From NCBI RefSeq assembly GCF_964199965.1, contig NZ_CAXMZT010000015.1:1-64000 (forward strand): a DNA stretch of 64,000 nt, in the 5' to 3' direction. Source of the stretch: JAFIFT01 sp020051095 (GTDB taxonomy: Bacteria > Pseudomonadota > Gammaproteobacteria > Legionellales > Legionellaceae). The translations under genes were made by a program, and so were the position numbers. The notes below the pieces were generated by a model. The model saw only the letters and a program-made list of their open reading frames with translations, did no database searches and was not told the origin of the DNA. Positions 1-8,039 of the stretch are shown here, one piece after another (within the stretch, counting starts at the first letter, position 1; each line of letters begins with the position of its first letter).

Positions 1-5
1 GGTCC

Positions 6-51
6 GACCCGGATACATCGGTAACACAAGTGACCGGATACATAGGTAACA
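6..51 (+). repeat. Paired terminal repeats, left end of IS481-type element
   Basis: Two direct copies of a 20-21-bp motif lie at 6-26 and 31-51, about 25 bp apart. They mirror two copies at the right end (1255-1299). Such paired motifs are probably transposase-binding sites. Confidence 0.7.
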
Positions 52-88
52 GTTAACATATTCTCAGATGAACGCTTAGGAGTCTGAG

Positions 89-1246
89 ATGCCTTGGAAA
101 GAGACTGAACCTATGACAGAAAAGATTAAATTCATAGCCAATTATTTAGATGACAGCTTTGATTCATTTAATGAACTCTGCTTGTTTTATGGAATAAGTA
201 GAAAGACTGGATACAAATACGTAGAGCAATACCAAAAAGAAGGCTTAGATGGCTTAAAAGAACGCTCTAGAGCACCCCATCATCATGGTCGAAAAACAGC
301 TGACTGGAAAGAGTCGAGCATTTTAGATGTTCGTGATAAACACAAAACATGGGGTGGAAAAAAGATTTTGAATTGGCTTTCTCAAGAATATTCAAATGTT
401 GATTGGCCGGCAAAAAGCACCATAGACGATATTCTCAAAAGAAACGGTCTTGTTAGAAAGCGTAGAAAGAGGAGTCATGTGGCGCCTTACAAAGAACCTT
501 TCGCATTGTGTACGAACCCTAACGATGTATGGAGTATTGATTTCAAAGGACAGTTTTACCTGAGAAATAGACAAAGGTGTTACCCCTTAACTGTTACGGA
601 CAACTTTAGTCGTTATCTTTTAGAGGTTCGAGCATTCAAACGCATCTCAAGTCATGAGACACAAGAAGCACTCAAATTGATTTTTGAAGAGTATGGATTA
701 CCGAAAGCGATTAAAAGCGACAATGGAGTTCCTTTTGCGAGCACTGGAATTGCTGGTTTATCGAGACTTTCTATTTGGTTGATTAGGCTTGGAATAATCC
801 CGGAGAGAATCAGAAAGGGGCACCCAGAAGAGAATGGTAGGCATGAGCGCATGCACCTTACCTTAAAAAATGAAACAACTCTTCCAGTAATGGATAATCA
901 GCAAGCCCAACAGAAACGTTTCGATGAATTTAGATGGGAATATAACCAAGAAAGACCCCATGAAGGCATAGGCTTTCAAAGACCATCATGGCTATACAAC
1001 CACTCTGAACGTTCATTTCCAACGCAACTGCCCCAAATTGAATATGATACTAGGCATGTAAAAACAAGAAAAGTCAGAACAAATGGCACAATCAAATGGT
1101 TGGGAAAAGAAATTTTTTTATCTGAGCTATTAGTGGGCGAGACAGTAGGACTTATCCCCAGAAGTGAAGAGGAGTGGAACATCCACTACTCTTTCATGCC
1201 CATTGCGATATTTAATGATAGGGAACAAAAAATGTATAAAATATGA
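89..1246 (+). CDS. IS481-family transposase
   Basis: This is a DDE transposase/integrase. The N-terminal part (about residues 10-110) is a helix-turn-helix region with the sequence YGISRKTGYKYVEQY. The retroviral-integrase-like catalytic core follows, with acidic residues in VWSIDFKGQF, in IKSDNGVPFAS and in HPEENGRHERMH. The length of 385 aa is normal for IS481 transposases. The start at 89 is preceded by an AGGAG ribosome-binding site. The reading frame is uninterrupted and both element ends are visible or nearly so, so it could be active. Confidence 0.92.
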   Translation: MPWKETEPMTEKIKFIANYLDDSFDSFNELCLFYGISRKTGYKYVEQYQKEGLDGLKERSRAPHHHGRKTADWKESSILDVRDKHKTWGGKKILNWLSQEYSNVDWPAKSTIDDILKRNGLVRKRRKRSHVAPYKEPFALCTNPNDVWSIDFKGQFYLRNRQRCYPLTVTDNFSRYLLEVRAFKRISSHETQEALKLIFEEYGLPKAIKSDNGVPFASTGIAGLSRLSIWLIRLGIIPERIRKGHPEENGRHERMHLTLKNETTLPVMDNQQAQQKRFDEFRWEYNQERPHEGIGFQRPSWLYNHSERSFPTQLPQIEYDTRHVKTRKVRTNGTIKWLGKEIFLSELLVGETVGLIPRSEEEWNIHYSFMPIAIFNDREQKMYKI

Positions 1247-1254
1247 TACAGTTT

Positions 1255-1299
1255 TGTTACCGATGTATCCGGTCAAGTTTGTTACCTATGTACCGGTCA
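1255..1299 (-). repeat. Paired terminal repeats, right end of IS481-type element
   Basis: Two inverted-orientation copies of the 20-bp motif found at the left end lie at 1255-1275 and 1280-1299. The inner copy keeps the ATCGG variant and the outer copy the ATAGG variant. At the left end the order is the opposite. Confidence 0.7.
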
Positions 1300-1337
1300 C
1301 ACCGGGGTAAAATCTTGCTCGCGGGAGAGGGTTGGGG

Positions 1338-2680
1338 CTAAGTAATCCACACAATTTTTGAACAAATAAATTCGGGATAATTTTGTGCATTAAATGAGCT
1401 AAAAAAGAGTTTGTGTTACATGATGACACATGATCAAATATGTTTTTCTGACGAACGTATAAGACAAGAGGCATCATGCAACACACAGAATTATTACATA
1501 ATATTTTAGATAAATCAGGAGCAATTCAACATAAAGGAAGACTAAAGTCGGTAATGACGGCGGTATCAAGTGTTATGAGCGGTGCAAATCTGGATTTAAC
1601 CTCTATGGGCAGATATATGAACAAAGAGATTAAACCCAAAAGCAAGATTAAAGAAATAGATTATTTGCTCAGTAACGGACATCTTCACAAAGAGCGCTTG
1701 TTTATATATAAGGCAATTAATGAGTGGGTCATCGGCCAGGAGAAGTTGTTATTTATAGCGATTGATTGGTCCAGCATGGTCGCACATCAACATCACCTGC
1801 TACGTGCAAGCATTATTCGGAAAGGTCGATGTATCACGGTTTATGAAGAAATTTATCCGGAAAGCGCATTGAGCACGGGAGACAGCCATCAAACTTTTTT
1901 AAGAAATTTAAAACGGGTTTTACCTGAAAATCGAGACATTTGTATTATTGTTGATGCAGGATTTAGAACGGATTTTTTTATACAAGTTGAAACAGAAAAT
2001 TGGGACTATGTTGGACGTATTCTTTCAACCATGCACTATACACTCCGAGAAGAAGATGATTGGAAACCTTGCACCAGCCTTTATGAGCAAGCCACATCAG
2101 AGCCAGAAGCAATTGGTGGGGTTAAATTAGCTAAATCAAATAAACTGGATAGTCAGTTGTATCTTTATAAAAAATTTGAAGAGGCGGTAAAGAAGCAGCC
2201 TGTAAAAGTAAGAAAAATTAAGCATGGCAGGAAAGAAAAAGATTATCGTAATGCAGCAAAAAAGCCTTGGTTGATTGCATCATCACTTGAAATACCCGCA
2301 GGAAAAATAATGGCTATTTACAAAAGGCGTATGAAAATTGAACACGACTTCAGAGACTCTAAGGATCCGAAATGGGGCTTGGGAATAAGAGAAAGTAGAG
2401 CATTTGATCCAATGCGCTTGATACTGCAGTTGCTTATAGGATTTCTTGCTTCTGTAATATTATGGCTTATTGGATTATGTTTAGAGAAAAAAGGGCTACA
2501 TTGTGATTTTCAAGCTAACTCAATTAAGCATAAGCGCGTACTATCACTGATATTTTTGGCACTTGAGGCAATTAGGAGCGGTTATATGAAATTTATTTCT
2601 GAGCTAGATTTCTGTGAGCTTAAACAAGGTGGTTTAGACGATGAAATATTATCTGTTCAATTTTTGTAGGGATCACTTAG
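1338..2680 (+). mobile_element. IS10-type (IS4 family) insertion sequence with 9-bp target duplication
   Basis: The element is 1343 bp long. Its imperfect terminal inverted repeats begin CTAAGTAATCC on the left and, read inward from the right, CTAAGTGATCC. It is flanked by a perfect 9-bp duplication, GGGTTGGGG, at 1329-1337 and 2681-2689. The uninterrupted copy of the host repeat at about 39549-39557 has a single GGGTTGGGG, so the empty site confirms the ends. Nine-base duplications are typical of the IS10/IS50 branch of IS4. Confidence 0.93.
1476..2669 (+). CDS. IS4-family (IS10-like) transposase
   Basis: This is a DDE transposase of 397 aa, close to the 402 aa of IS10. The first catalytic Asp is in FIAIDWSSM and the second in IIVDAGFRTDF. 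The YREK signature Y-(2)-R-(3)-E-(6)-K is visible as YKRRMKIEHDFRDSK. Near the N-terminus IDYLLSNGHLHKERL resembles the IS10 sequence RIDRLLGNRHLHKERL. The start at 1476 follows an AGAGG ribosome-binding site. The frame is intact between intact ends, so the element may be functional. Confidence 0.95.
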   Translation: MQHTELLHNILDKSGAIQHKGRLKSVMTAVSSVMSGANLDLTSMGRYMNKEIKPKSKIKEIDYLLSNGHLHKERLFIYKAINEWVIGQEKLLFIAIDWSSMVAHQHHLLRASIIRKGRCITVYEEIYPESALSTGDSHQTFLRNLKRVLPENRDICIIVDAGFRTDFFIQVETENWDYVGRILSTMHYTLREEDDWKPCTSLYEQATSEPEAIGGVKLAKSNKLDSQLYLYKKFEEAVKKQPVKVRKIKHGRKEKDYRNAAKKPWLIASSLEIPAGKIMAIYKRRMKIEHDFRDSKDPKWGLGIRESRAFDPMRLILQLLIGFLASVILWLIGLCLEKKGLHCDFQANSIKHKRVLSLIFLALEAIRSGYMKFISELDFCELKQGGLDDEILSVQFL

Positions 2681-2710
2681 GGGTTGGGGAGAGGGTAAAA
2701 GGCGATACTG

Positions 2711-3058
2711 TCAGTCAGAAAGAATATTCATAATAACTTCAAGGACAGATGCGGTTTCCTGTAAAATTTCATTGTTCCAAAAACGTAACACCTTGTATCC
2801 ATGTGTATTTAGCCAAGCAGTACGCTCTATATCATATGCTTGGTTATCAAGATGTTGACCACCGTCTACCTCAATAATGACTCGCTTTTCAATACATATA
2901 AAATCAACGATATACCTGCCAATTGGAACTTGTCTTTTAAATTTAAAACCAAGTCGATTTGCTCGAAGATGATACCAAAGATGCCTTTCAGTATCAGTAC
3001 TATTTTTCCGTAACCTTCTTGTTCCCTCTCCCCAACCCTCTCCCGCGAGGAACAACAT
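2711..3058 (-). CDS. DUF559 endonuclease-domain protein, copy 1
   Basis: The 115-aa protein belongs to the DUF559 family, which has the Vsr-like PD-(D/E)XK nuclease fold. The core is seen as IVDFICIEKRVIIEVDGGQH, with Asp and Glu metal ligands. The protein is identical to that at 39578-39925. Its first 12 or so residues (LAGEGWGEG) are encoded by one arm of the nested inverted repeat of the host element, so the repeat and the N-terminus are the same DNA. The gene has no helicase, methylase or mismatch-repair partner. A selfish or homing-like role is possible but is inference. Confidence 0.8.
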   Translation of the reverse strand: MLFLAGEGWGEGTRRLRKNSTDTERHLWYHLRANRLGFKFKRQVPIGRYIVDFICIEKRVIIEVDGGQHLDNQAYDIERTAWLNTHGYKVLRFWNNEILQETASVLEVIMNILSD

Positions 3059-3135
3059 AATATCACAATAAATCTTCTCGCGGGCGAGGGGGTTCTCTTT
3101 GGTTTTGCCAAATTTTCTTATTGAACAAAAATATA

Positions 3136-3189
3136 TCAGGATTCCTCAGCGCTTCGCTAATCCTGGCTATGATTTCTGAGGAATCCTGA
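3136..3189. repeat. 14-bp perfect inverted repeat with 26-nt loop
   Basis: TCAGGATTCCTCAG at 3136-3149 is the tip of the DUF559-element terminal repeat. It is repeated in inverse orientation at 3176-3189. The same 14-mer forms both tips of the second element (39436-39449 and 40003-40016). The hairpin lies just upstream of the symporter operon and could end transcription arriving from the mobile DNA. Confidence 0.7.
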
Positions 3190-3276
3190 CAATACCGCAT
3201 TAAAACTAAGCGTCATTGACCAATGACGTCAATCATTTCATAATCAATATTGATGAACCAAGCACCCGGAGTGGAG

Positions 3277-4629
3277 ATGGATTTCAATGCCATGCTAAAT
3301 ACCATAAATGCTTTCGTTTGGGGTCCTTATATGCTTGCCTTTTTGGTAGGAACAGGGGCTTATTTAACCCTGCGTTTGGGGTTTCTTCAGTTAATTAAAT
3401 TACCGATGGCATTGGGATTATTATTTCAACGTTCGGATAAAACTGAATCAGGCGATATCCCCCCCATCCAAGCATTAACCACGGCCTTATCTGCCACAAT
3501 CGGCACTGGCAATATTGCCGGTGTTGCCACGGCCATATTTCTGGGTGGGCCGGGTGCTATTTTCTGGATGTGGATTTGCGCATTTGTTGGCATGGCAACC
3601 AAATATGCCGAAGCAGTACTTGCAGTCGAATATCGACATTTATTACCCGATGGAACCATGCAAGGCGGCCCCATGCGTTATATCGCTGAAGGCCTCGGAT
3701 TAAAATGGCTTGGGTGGCTATTTGCCTTAATGGGCTCCCTTGCCGCCTTTGGCATTGGCTCGATGGTACAATCCAACTCAGTGGCCTTGGTTTTAGAGTC
3801 CACCGCAGGTATCCCGCCTTATCTCTCAGGAATTATCTTAGCGGTGCTCACGGGGATTGTTATCATTGGTGGCATTAAACGAATCGGCAAAGTGACGGAA
3901 AAATTAGTACCGCTGATGGGGATTTTCTACGTCAGTGCCGAACTGATCATTTTAATATTGCATGCTGAACAAATCCCGTCTGCATTGGCGTTAGTATTTA
4001 ATCATGCTTTTTCCCCCACTTCCGCTTTTGGCGGCTTTGCCGGTGCAACGGTTGCGGCTGCCATGCGCTTTGGTATTGCCCGAGGGGTCTTTTCTAACGA
4101 AGCGGGTCTCGGCAGCGCTCCGATTGCACATGCAGCGGCTAAAACGAATAGTCCTGTTCGCCAGGGATTAATTGCCATGACAGGTGTGTTCTTTGACACC
4201 CTGCTTATCTGCACCTTAACGGCACTTGTCATTCTCACAACAGGGGTGTGGACCAGTGGCGCAACATCGAGTAATCTTACCTCGCTTGCATTTGAAACAG
4301 GTTTGCCAGGATATGGCGCCTTGATTGTCACTATTGCTATCGCTATTTTTGCTTATTCAACCATGATCGGTTGGTCTTATTATGGGGAAGAATGCATTGA
4401 ATATATATTTGGTTTAAAAGCGCGAGTCCCCTATCGCTTTATGTTCTGTTTTGCCATAGCTTTGGGTGCATTTTTGAAAGTTGACTTCGTGTGGAATTTT
4501 TCCGACACCATGAATGGTGCCATGGCTATCCCCAATCTTATTGGGTTACTGGGGCTATCCGGCGTTGTCGTCAAGTTAACCAAAGCACATTTTTACAAAT
4601 TAGAAGGGATTGTCGATGAATCAACTTGA
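3277..4629 (+). CDS. Sodium:alanine symporter family (AGCS) transporter
   Basis: This is an inner-membrane amino-acid/Na+ symporter of the AGCS family (450 aa from this start). The family signature NAFVWGPYMLAFLVGTG is near the N-terminus, and the stretch TALSATIGTGNIAGVATAI is the conserved substrate/ion region, followed by many hydrophobic helices. ATG 3277 was chosen because GGAG lies 5 nt upstream (3268-3271). An in-frame TTG at 3250 and ATG at 3253 would add 8-9 residues without a clear ribosome-binding site. The gene overlaps the next by 14 bp, so it is probably cotranscribed with the transaminase. The substrate is likely alanine or a similar small amino acid. Confidence 0.93.
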   Translation: MDFNAMLNTINAFVWGPYMLAFLVGTGAYLTLRLGFLQLIKLPMALGLLFQRSDKTESGDIPPIQALTTALSATIGTGNIAGVATAIFLGGPGAIFWMWICAFVGMATKYAEAVLAVEYRHLLPDGTMQGGPMRYIAEGLGLKWLGWLFALMGSLAAFGIGSMVQSNSVALVLESTAGIPPYLSGIILAVLTGIVIIGGIKRIGKVTEKLVPLMGIFYVSAELIILILHAEQIPSALALVFNHAFSPTSAFGGFAGATVAAAMRFGIARGVFSNEAGLGSAPIAHAAAKTNSPVRQGLIAMTGVFFDTLLICTLTALVILTTGVWTSGATSSNLTSLAFETGLPGYGALIVTIAIAIFAYSTMIGWSYYGEECIEYIFGLKARVPYRFMFCFAIALGAFLKVDFVWNFSDTMNGAMAIPNLIGLLGLSGVVVKLTKAHFYKLEGIVDEST

Positions 4630-5914
4630 ATCACTGTGGATGCCATTTACCGCAAATCGTTATTTTAAATCGCATCCGAAACTGCTAGTCAAAGCAGATG
4701 GCATGTATTACACCACCAATGATAACCGACTCATCTTAGATGGAACAGCGGGATTATGGTGTGTCAATGCAGGACATAATCAACCCAAAATCACGGAAGC
4801 GATTCAGCAACAAGCCGCCACTATGGACTACGCCCCTGGTTTTCAGATGGGGCACCCACAAGCCTTTGAGCTCGCCCAACAACTCGCACAAATTGCCCCT
4901 GAACCACTCAATCATGTCTTTTTCACCAATTCAGGGTCAGAGTCGGTGGACACCGCTTTAAAAATAGCCATGGCTTATCAACATGCTCGCGGCAAACCGG
5001 AACGTCAGCATTTCGTTGGTCGAGAACGTGGCTATCATGGTGTTGGCTTTGGCGGCATTTCCGTTGGCGGAATTGCAACTAACCAGAAAGGATTTCAGTT
5101 ATTATCCAATGTCTCTCATTTGCCAAGCACCCACGATATAGCACATAACGCCTTTTCCAAAGGCCAGCCCACATGGGGAGCACATCTGGCAGATGCGCTA
5201 TTAGATATCATTGCCAACACCCCCCATATTGCTGCTGTTATCGTTGAACCGGTTGCTGGTTCAACGGGATTATTAGTTCCTCCCCAAGGCTATTTGCAGC
5301 GATTACGAACGCTTTGCGATGAGCACGATATTTTATTAATTTTTGATGAGGTCATTACCGGATTTGGTCGAGTTGACGGCCCTTTTTCCGCACCTTTTTT
5401 TCATGTCATTCCTGACATTATTACCACGGCAAAAGGACTCACAAATGGTGCAGTGCCAATGGGCGCTGCCATCGTTCGCGATGATATTTATCATACGATT
5501 GTTGACTCAGCGCCGCAAAATGGCATTGAACTGTTTCATGGTTATACCTACTCAGGCCATCCACTTGCCTGTGCTGCCGCACTTGCAAGCCTGACCGTCT
5601 TTGAGGAACAAGGGTTATATCACCGCGCCCAGCAGCTATCGGAATTTTGGCAACACAGCGTTCATAGTTTACGCGGGCTTCCCCATATCGTTGATATACG
5701 CAATATTGGCTTAGCTGCAGCGATTGAGCTTGAGCCGATAGAAGGAGCGCCCGGTCAACGAGCCAGGGACGTGTTTAATTCTGCCTTTGATAAAGGTGCT
5801 TTAGTCCGTTACTCCGGTGAAACTATTGTCTTATCACCACCCTTGATTATTGAACAAGCGCAAATCACTCAACTGGTTTCAATTCTGGCAGACAGCTTGT
5901 CAAACAAGGATTAA
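4616..5914 (+). CDS. Class III omega-amino acid (beta-alanine):pyruvate aminotransferase
   Basis: This is a PLP enzyme that moves an amino group from an omega-amino acid or amine to an oxo-acid such as pyruvate. LWMPFTANRYFK at the start, FFTNSGSESVDTALKIA (phosphate-binding region), LIFDEVITGFGR (cofactor Asp) and the Schiff-base Lys near residue 273 in TTAKGLTNGAVPMGA are all characteristic of the subgroup annotated as beta-alanine:pyruvate transaminase. The length (432 aa) is typical. ATG 4616 follows GAAGGGA. The gene overlaps the symporter and ends 2 bp before the next gene, so import and transamination appear coupled. The exact substrate cannot be told from sequence alone. Confidence 0.9.
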   Translation: MNQLESLWMPFTANRYFKSHPKLLVKADGMYYTTNDNRLILDGTAGLWCVNAGHNQPKITEAIQQQAATMDYAPGFQMGHPQAFELAQQLAQIAPEPLNHVFFTNSGSESVDTALKIAMAYQHARGKPERQHFVGRERGYHGVGFGGISVGGIATNQKGFQLLSNVSHLPSTHDIAHNAFSKGQPTWGAHLADALLDIIANTPHIAAVIVEPVAGSTGLLVPPQGYLQRLRTLCDEHDILLIFDEVITGFGRVDGPFSAPFFHVIPDIITTAKGLTNGAVPMGAAIVRDDIYHTIVDSAPQNGIELFHGYTYSGHPLACAAALASLTVFEEQGLYHRAQQLSEFWQHSVHSLRGLPHIVDIRNIGLAAAIELEPIEGAPGQRARDVFNSAFDKGALVRYSGETIVLSPPLIIEQAQITQLVSILADSLSNKD

Positions 5915-5916
5915 TC

Positions 5917-6936
5917 ATGACGCTTCCCAGCCACTCTCTCATCACCGGCATGCGCATGATGGTGGCTGGTCTTATTTGCTTTTTAACCTACCAGTGGATG
6001 AATTGGCCCGAAGGTTATTGGTCAGTTGTCACCGTTTCAGCCATTACCCAGTCAATGTTATCGGACACCATGGTCAAGGCAGTGCTTCGCTTTTGGGGCA
6101 CTTGCCTCGGTGCGTTAGTCGGTTTAATCTTTGCCTACTTAATACATGATAATCTCTTCTGGTTAAGTTCCATTTTTCTTATCTTTATCACTTTGACAAC
6201 CTACGTCGGACTGCAAACGAAACCTTATCAATACGCTTCCGTGGTGGCTGGATTCACGGCGGTGGTTGTCATCGCCTCGAAAGCGATGGGCAACTTACAA
6301 GACATTGCTTTGTTTCGAACACTAGAGGTCATATTTGGTATCTTTGTCTATGCCGGCGTTAACCTCATTGTCTTAAGTTTACAAAAAGACTCCGATGCCT
6401 TTATAGCGCCTCGATTTAAAGAAAAAATTAGCCAAGTTTTCAAAAAAATACACTGGTCTTCCAAGTCGCTTATCGATACGCTCATCATCAGCATACCTAC
6501 TACGCTCACATTCCTATCTTGGTTAATTTGGAAATACCCCTATGGCTTTTGGACAACGATTACGCTTTTAATCATCATGGAAGATAGTGCTACGGACACG
6601 GAAAAGAAAAGTTTCATGCGTCTCATCGGGCAAATACTTGCTGCCAGTTGCGGTTTATTAGTGGCCTATTACGCTGGGGGTGATTTGCTCATAACCGGAA
6701 TCGCCTTAGCCATCGGCTTTTTCATCAGTGGGTGCATCATCGGCTCTGGCTCACCGATTGCAGGTGTTGGCAACCATGCGGGTTCAGCAATTGCCATCAT
6801 GCTATTAGTTGGCTTAAAGGAGGGAACCACAGACGTTGTGTTGGGACGTTTTTTCAACGTCCTCGCGGGTATCTTAATAGCAAACCTTGTCATGTGGCTC
6901 AAAACCAAAATATACCCAGCGACAGCCCTACAATAA
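5917..6936 (+). CDS. FUSC-family membrane protein
   Basis: This 339-aa integral membrane protein belongs to the FUSC superfamily (fusaric-acid resistance/aromatic acid efflux, YccS-like). Two halves of hydrophobic helices, roughly residues 10-150 and 185-335, are separated by a short hydrophilic stretch (about 155-185). GYWSVVTVSAITQ in the first half and YPYGFWTTITLLII in the second are the repeated 'W..(V/I)T' signature of the family. It is shorter than full YccS/AaeB proteins, which have long cytoplasmic domains. AAGGA precedes the start, 2 bp after the transaminase stop, so it is the last gene of a three-gene operon. Export of a product is plausible but unproven. Confidence 0.82.
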   Translation: MTLPSHSLITGMRMMVAGLICFLTYQWMNWPEGYWSVVTVSAITQSMLSDTMVKAVLRFWGTCLGALVGLIFAYLIHDNLFWLSSIFLIFITLTTYVGLQTKPYQYASVVAGFTAVVVIASKAMGNLQDIALFRTLEVIFGIFVYAGVNLIVLSLQKDSDAFIAPRFKEKISQVFKKIHWSSKSLIDTLIISIPTTLTFLSWLIWKYPYGFWTTITLLIIMEDSATDTEKKSFMRLIGQILAASCGLLVAYYAGGDLLITGIALAIGFFISGCIIGSGSPIAGVGNHAGSAIAIMLLVGLKEGTTDVVLGRFFNVLAGILIANLVMWLKTKIYPATALQ

Positions 6937-7004
6937 ATAACTGCCCAAAACATGTGACTGCATTTTGTTTGAAATGATATTTGATATACATAGTGATCAT
7001 TAAT

Positions 7005-7013
7005 TGCTATAAT
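7005..7013 (+). promoter_or_regulatory. Extended -10 promoter of the kinase gene
   Basis: TGCTATAAT is a perfect extended -10 element, 27 bp upstream of the ATG at 7041. No good -35 is present at 17 bp, as is common for extended -10 promoters. Confidence 0.55.
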
Positions 7014-7040
7014 GAATGTTTTTTATAAATTTGATGCATC

Positions 7041-8039
7041 ATGAAAACAAAAATTGCCTATAGTCCGGATTATTCAACCACTACCTATTTTGTATCAAAT
7101 CCTAATAGTTTTTCTATTGTGAAAGTTATCAAGGCGACCGATAGCCAAGCGTTACAAGTTAAAAGAGAAATTGATTGCTTACAAGACCATGGATTACTCA
7201 TTCAAACCCACGAAGAGCCCACATCCGGATACCGCGGATCAGCATTTAGCAAAAAGCCGTTAACCAAACAATTTACCATTGAAATCCAGTACATTGATGG
7301 GGTTAATCTGGATCAATTTGTTCAAGACAATCCAAATCTTTCGCCCGAACAATGGGCCTGTCTTATCTACCACATGCTAGTTGCCATAGATAATTTCCAT
7401 CAACATGGATGGGCTCACCGTGATGTGAAACCGGATAATTTTCTATTAACCAAGCAAGGGATAGTTGTCATTGATTTCGGGCATGCAGTGAAACAGTTAG
7501 ATGCCAAGGACTGTTATGGGATCGGTAATCTATCGTTTGCCGCACCAGAAGCGCTATCAGAAGAGAATGCGGTCAATGATCAACAGTCAGATTTTCACGC
7601 ATTGGGTAAAAGTATTCTCATGATGCTAGGCTGTTTCGCTCCTTCTCCGTATCAATCCCCACCATTAGATTTCATGCATGACATACCTGAAAAGTTGGCT
7701 AAATTGCCATTTGATACGAAACAACAAGCGTTAATTTTGCATTTGCTGGAAGGTTTATGTCTTCCTAAACATGGTGAACGAATCACGCCCAAAGATGCCA
7801 GTGAACAATTAAAAGTCCATTCTACAACAATTGAAGACTTGAGTTGGCTTGACCAAAAAACGATTCAATTTAATCCACTTCATCGAAAGTATGCGAGTCA
7901 ATCCGCCAGCACAATGGGTGAGGAAAATTGCGTGTCGCCTTTTAGTCTATTTGAGCCATCTAGAAATAAAGGTAATGCAGAAAAGCCATTTTCTAATGGA
8001 TCAGTAGAAAAAAAATCATTTTCTTTAACGGGAATTTAG
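7041..8039 (+). CDS. Eukaryotic-like Ser/Thr protein kinase
   Basis: This 332-aa soluble protein has a protein-kinase catalytic core. The catalytic loop HRDVKPDN (Asp near residue 128), the metal-binding motif as IDFGHA (Asp near 145), an APE-like AAPEAL, and a candidate VAIK lysine in SIVKVIK with a following Glu in VKREID are all visible. No glycine-rich GxGxxG loop is obvious at the N-terminus. The last 60 or so residues are low-complexity and outside the kinase fold. There are no membrane or sensor domains, unlike PknB-type kinases, so it could be a secreted effector of the LegK kind (inference). Its stop overlaps that of the convergent downstream gene. Confidence 0.88.
   Translation: MKTKIAYSPDYSTTTYFVSNPNSFSIVKVIKATDSQALQVKREIDCLQDHGLLIQTHEEPTSGYRGSAFSKKPLTKQFTIEIQYIDGVNLDQFVQDNPNLSPEQWACLIYHMLVAIDNFHQHGWAHRDVKPDNFLLTKQGIVVIDFGHAVKQLDAKDCYGIGNLSFAAPEALSEENAVNDQQSDFHALGKSILMMLGCFAPSPYQSPPLDFMHDIPEKLAKLPFDTKQQALILHLLEGLCLPKHGERITPKDASEQLKVHSTTIEDLSWLDQKTIQFNPLHRKYASQSASTMGEENCVSPFSLFEPSRNKGNAEKPFSNGSVEKKSFSLTGI

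Larger units (their letters stand above)
3..1301 (+). mobile_element. IS481-type insertion sequence
   Basis: The element is bounded by inverted ends, each built from two copies of a roughly 20-bp motif (core GGATACATCGGTAACA or GGATACATAGGTAACA). Left copies lie at about 6-26 and 31-51; right copies lie at 1255-1275 and 1280-1299 in inverse orientation. The right end reads into TCACA at about 1301. By symmetry the left end is near position 3, but it falls at the window edge, so the exact end and any target duplication cannot be read. The element sits at the left side of the interrupted DUF559 element, whose sequence resumes just after it. Confidence 0.8.
1302..3149 (-). mobile_element. DUF559 palindromic element, copy 1, interrupted by an IS
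   Basis: Segments 1302-1337 and 2690-3149 together match the uninterrupted element at 39436-40016 almost base for base. The right terminal repeat (3079-3149) and the right nested repeat (3024-3049) are present. The left nested repeat is split by the IS10-like element. The left terminal repeat is missing, because the IS481-type element abuts the remaining sequence at 1301. The element encodes only the DUF559 protein and no transposase. Confidence 0.75.

Noticed and set aside
1286..1486. A minus-strand frame crossing the edges of the two insertion sequences
   Set aside because: It spans an IS end and host DNA and has no homology features, so it is a chance frame.
2866..3111. An 81-codon open frame overlapping the DUF559 gene (also at 39733-39978)
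   Set aside because: It is a second frame across the same DNA. The DUF559 frame has the nuclease motifs, so this one is a shadow.
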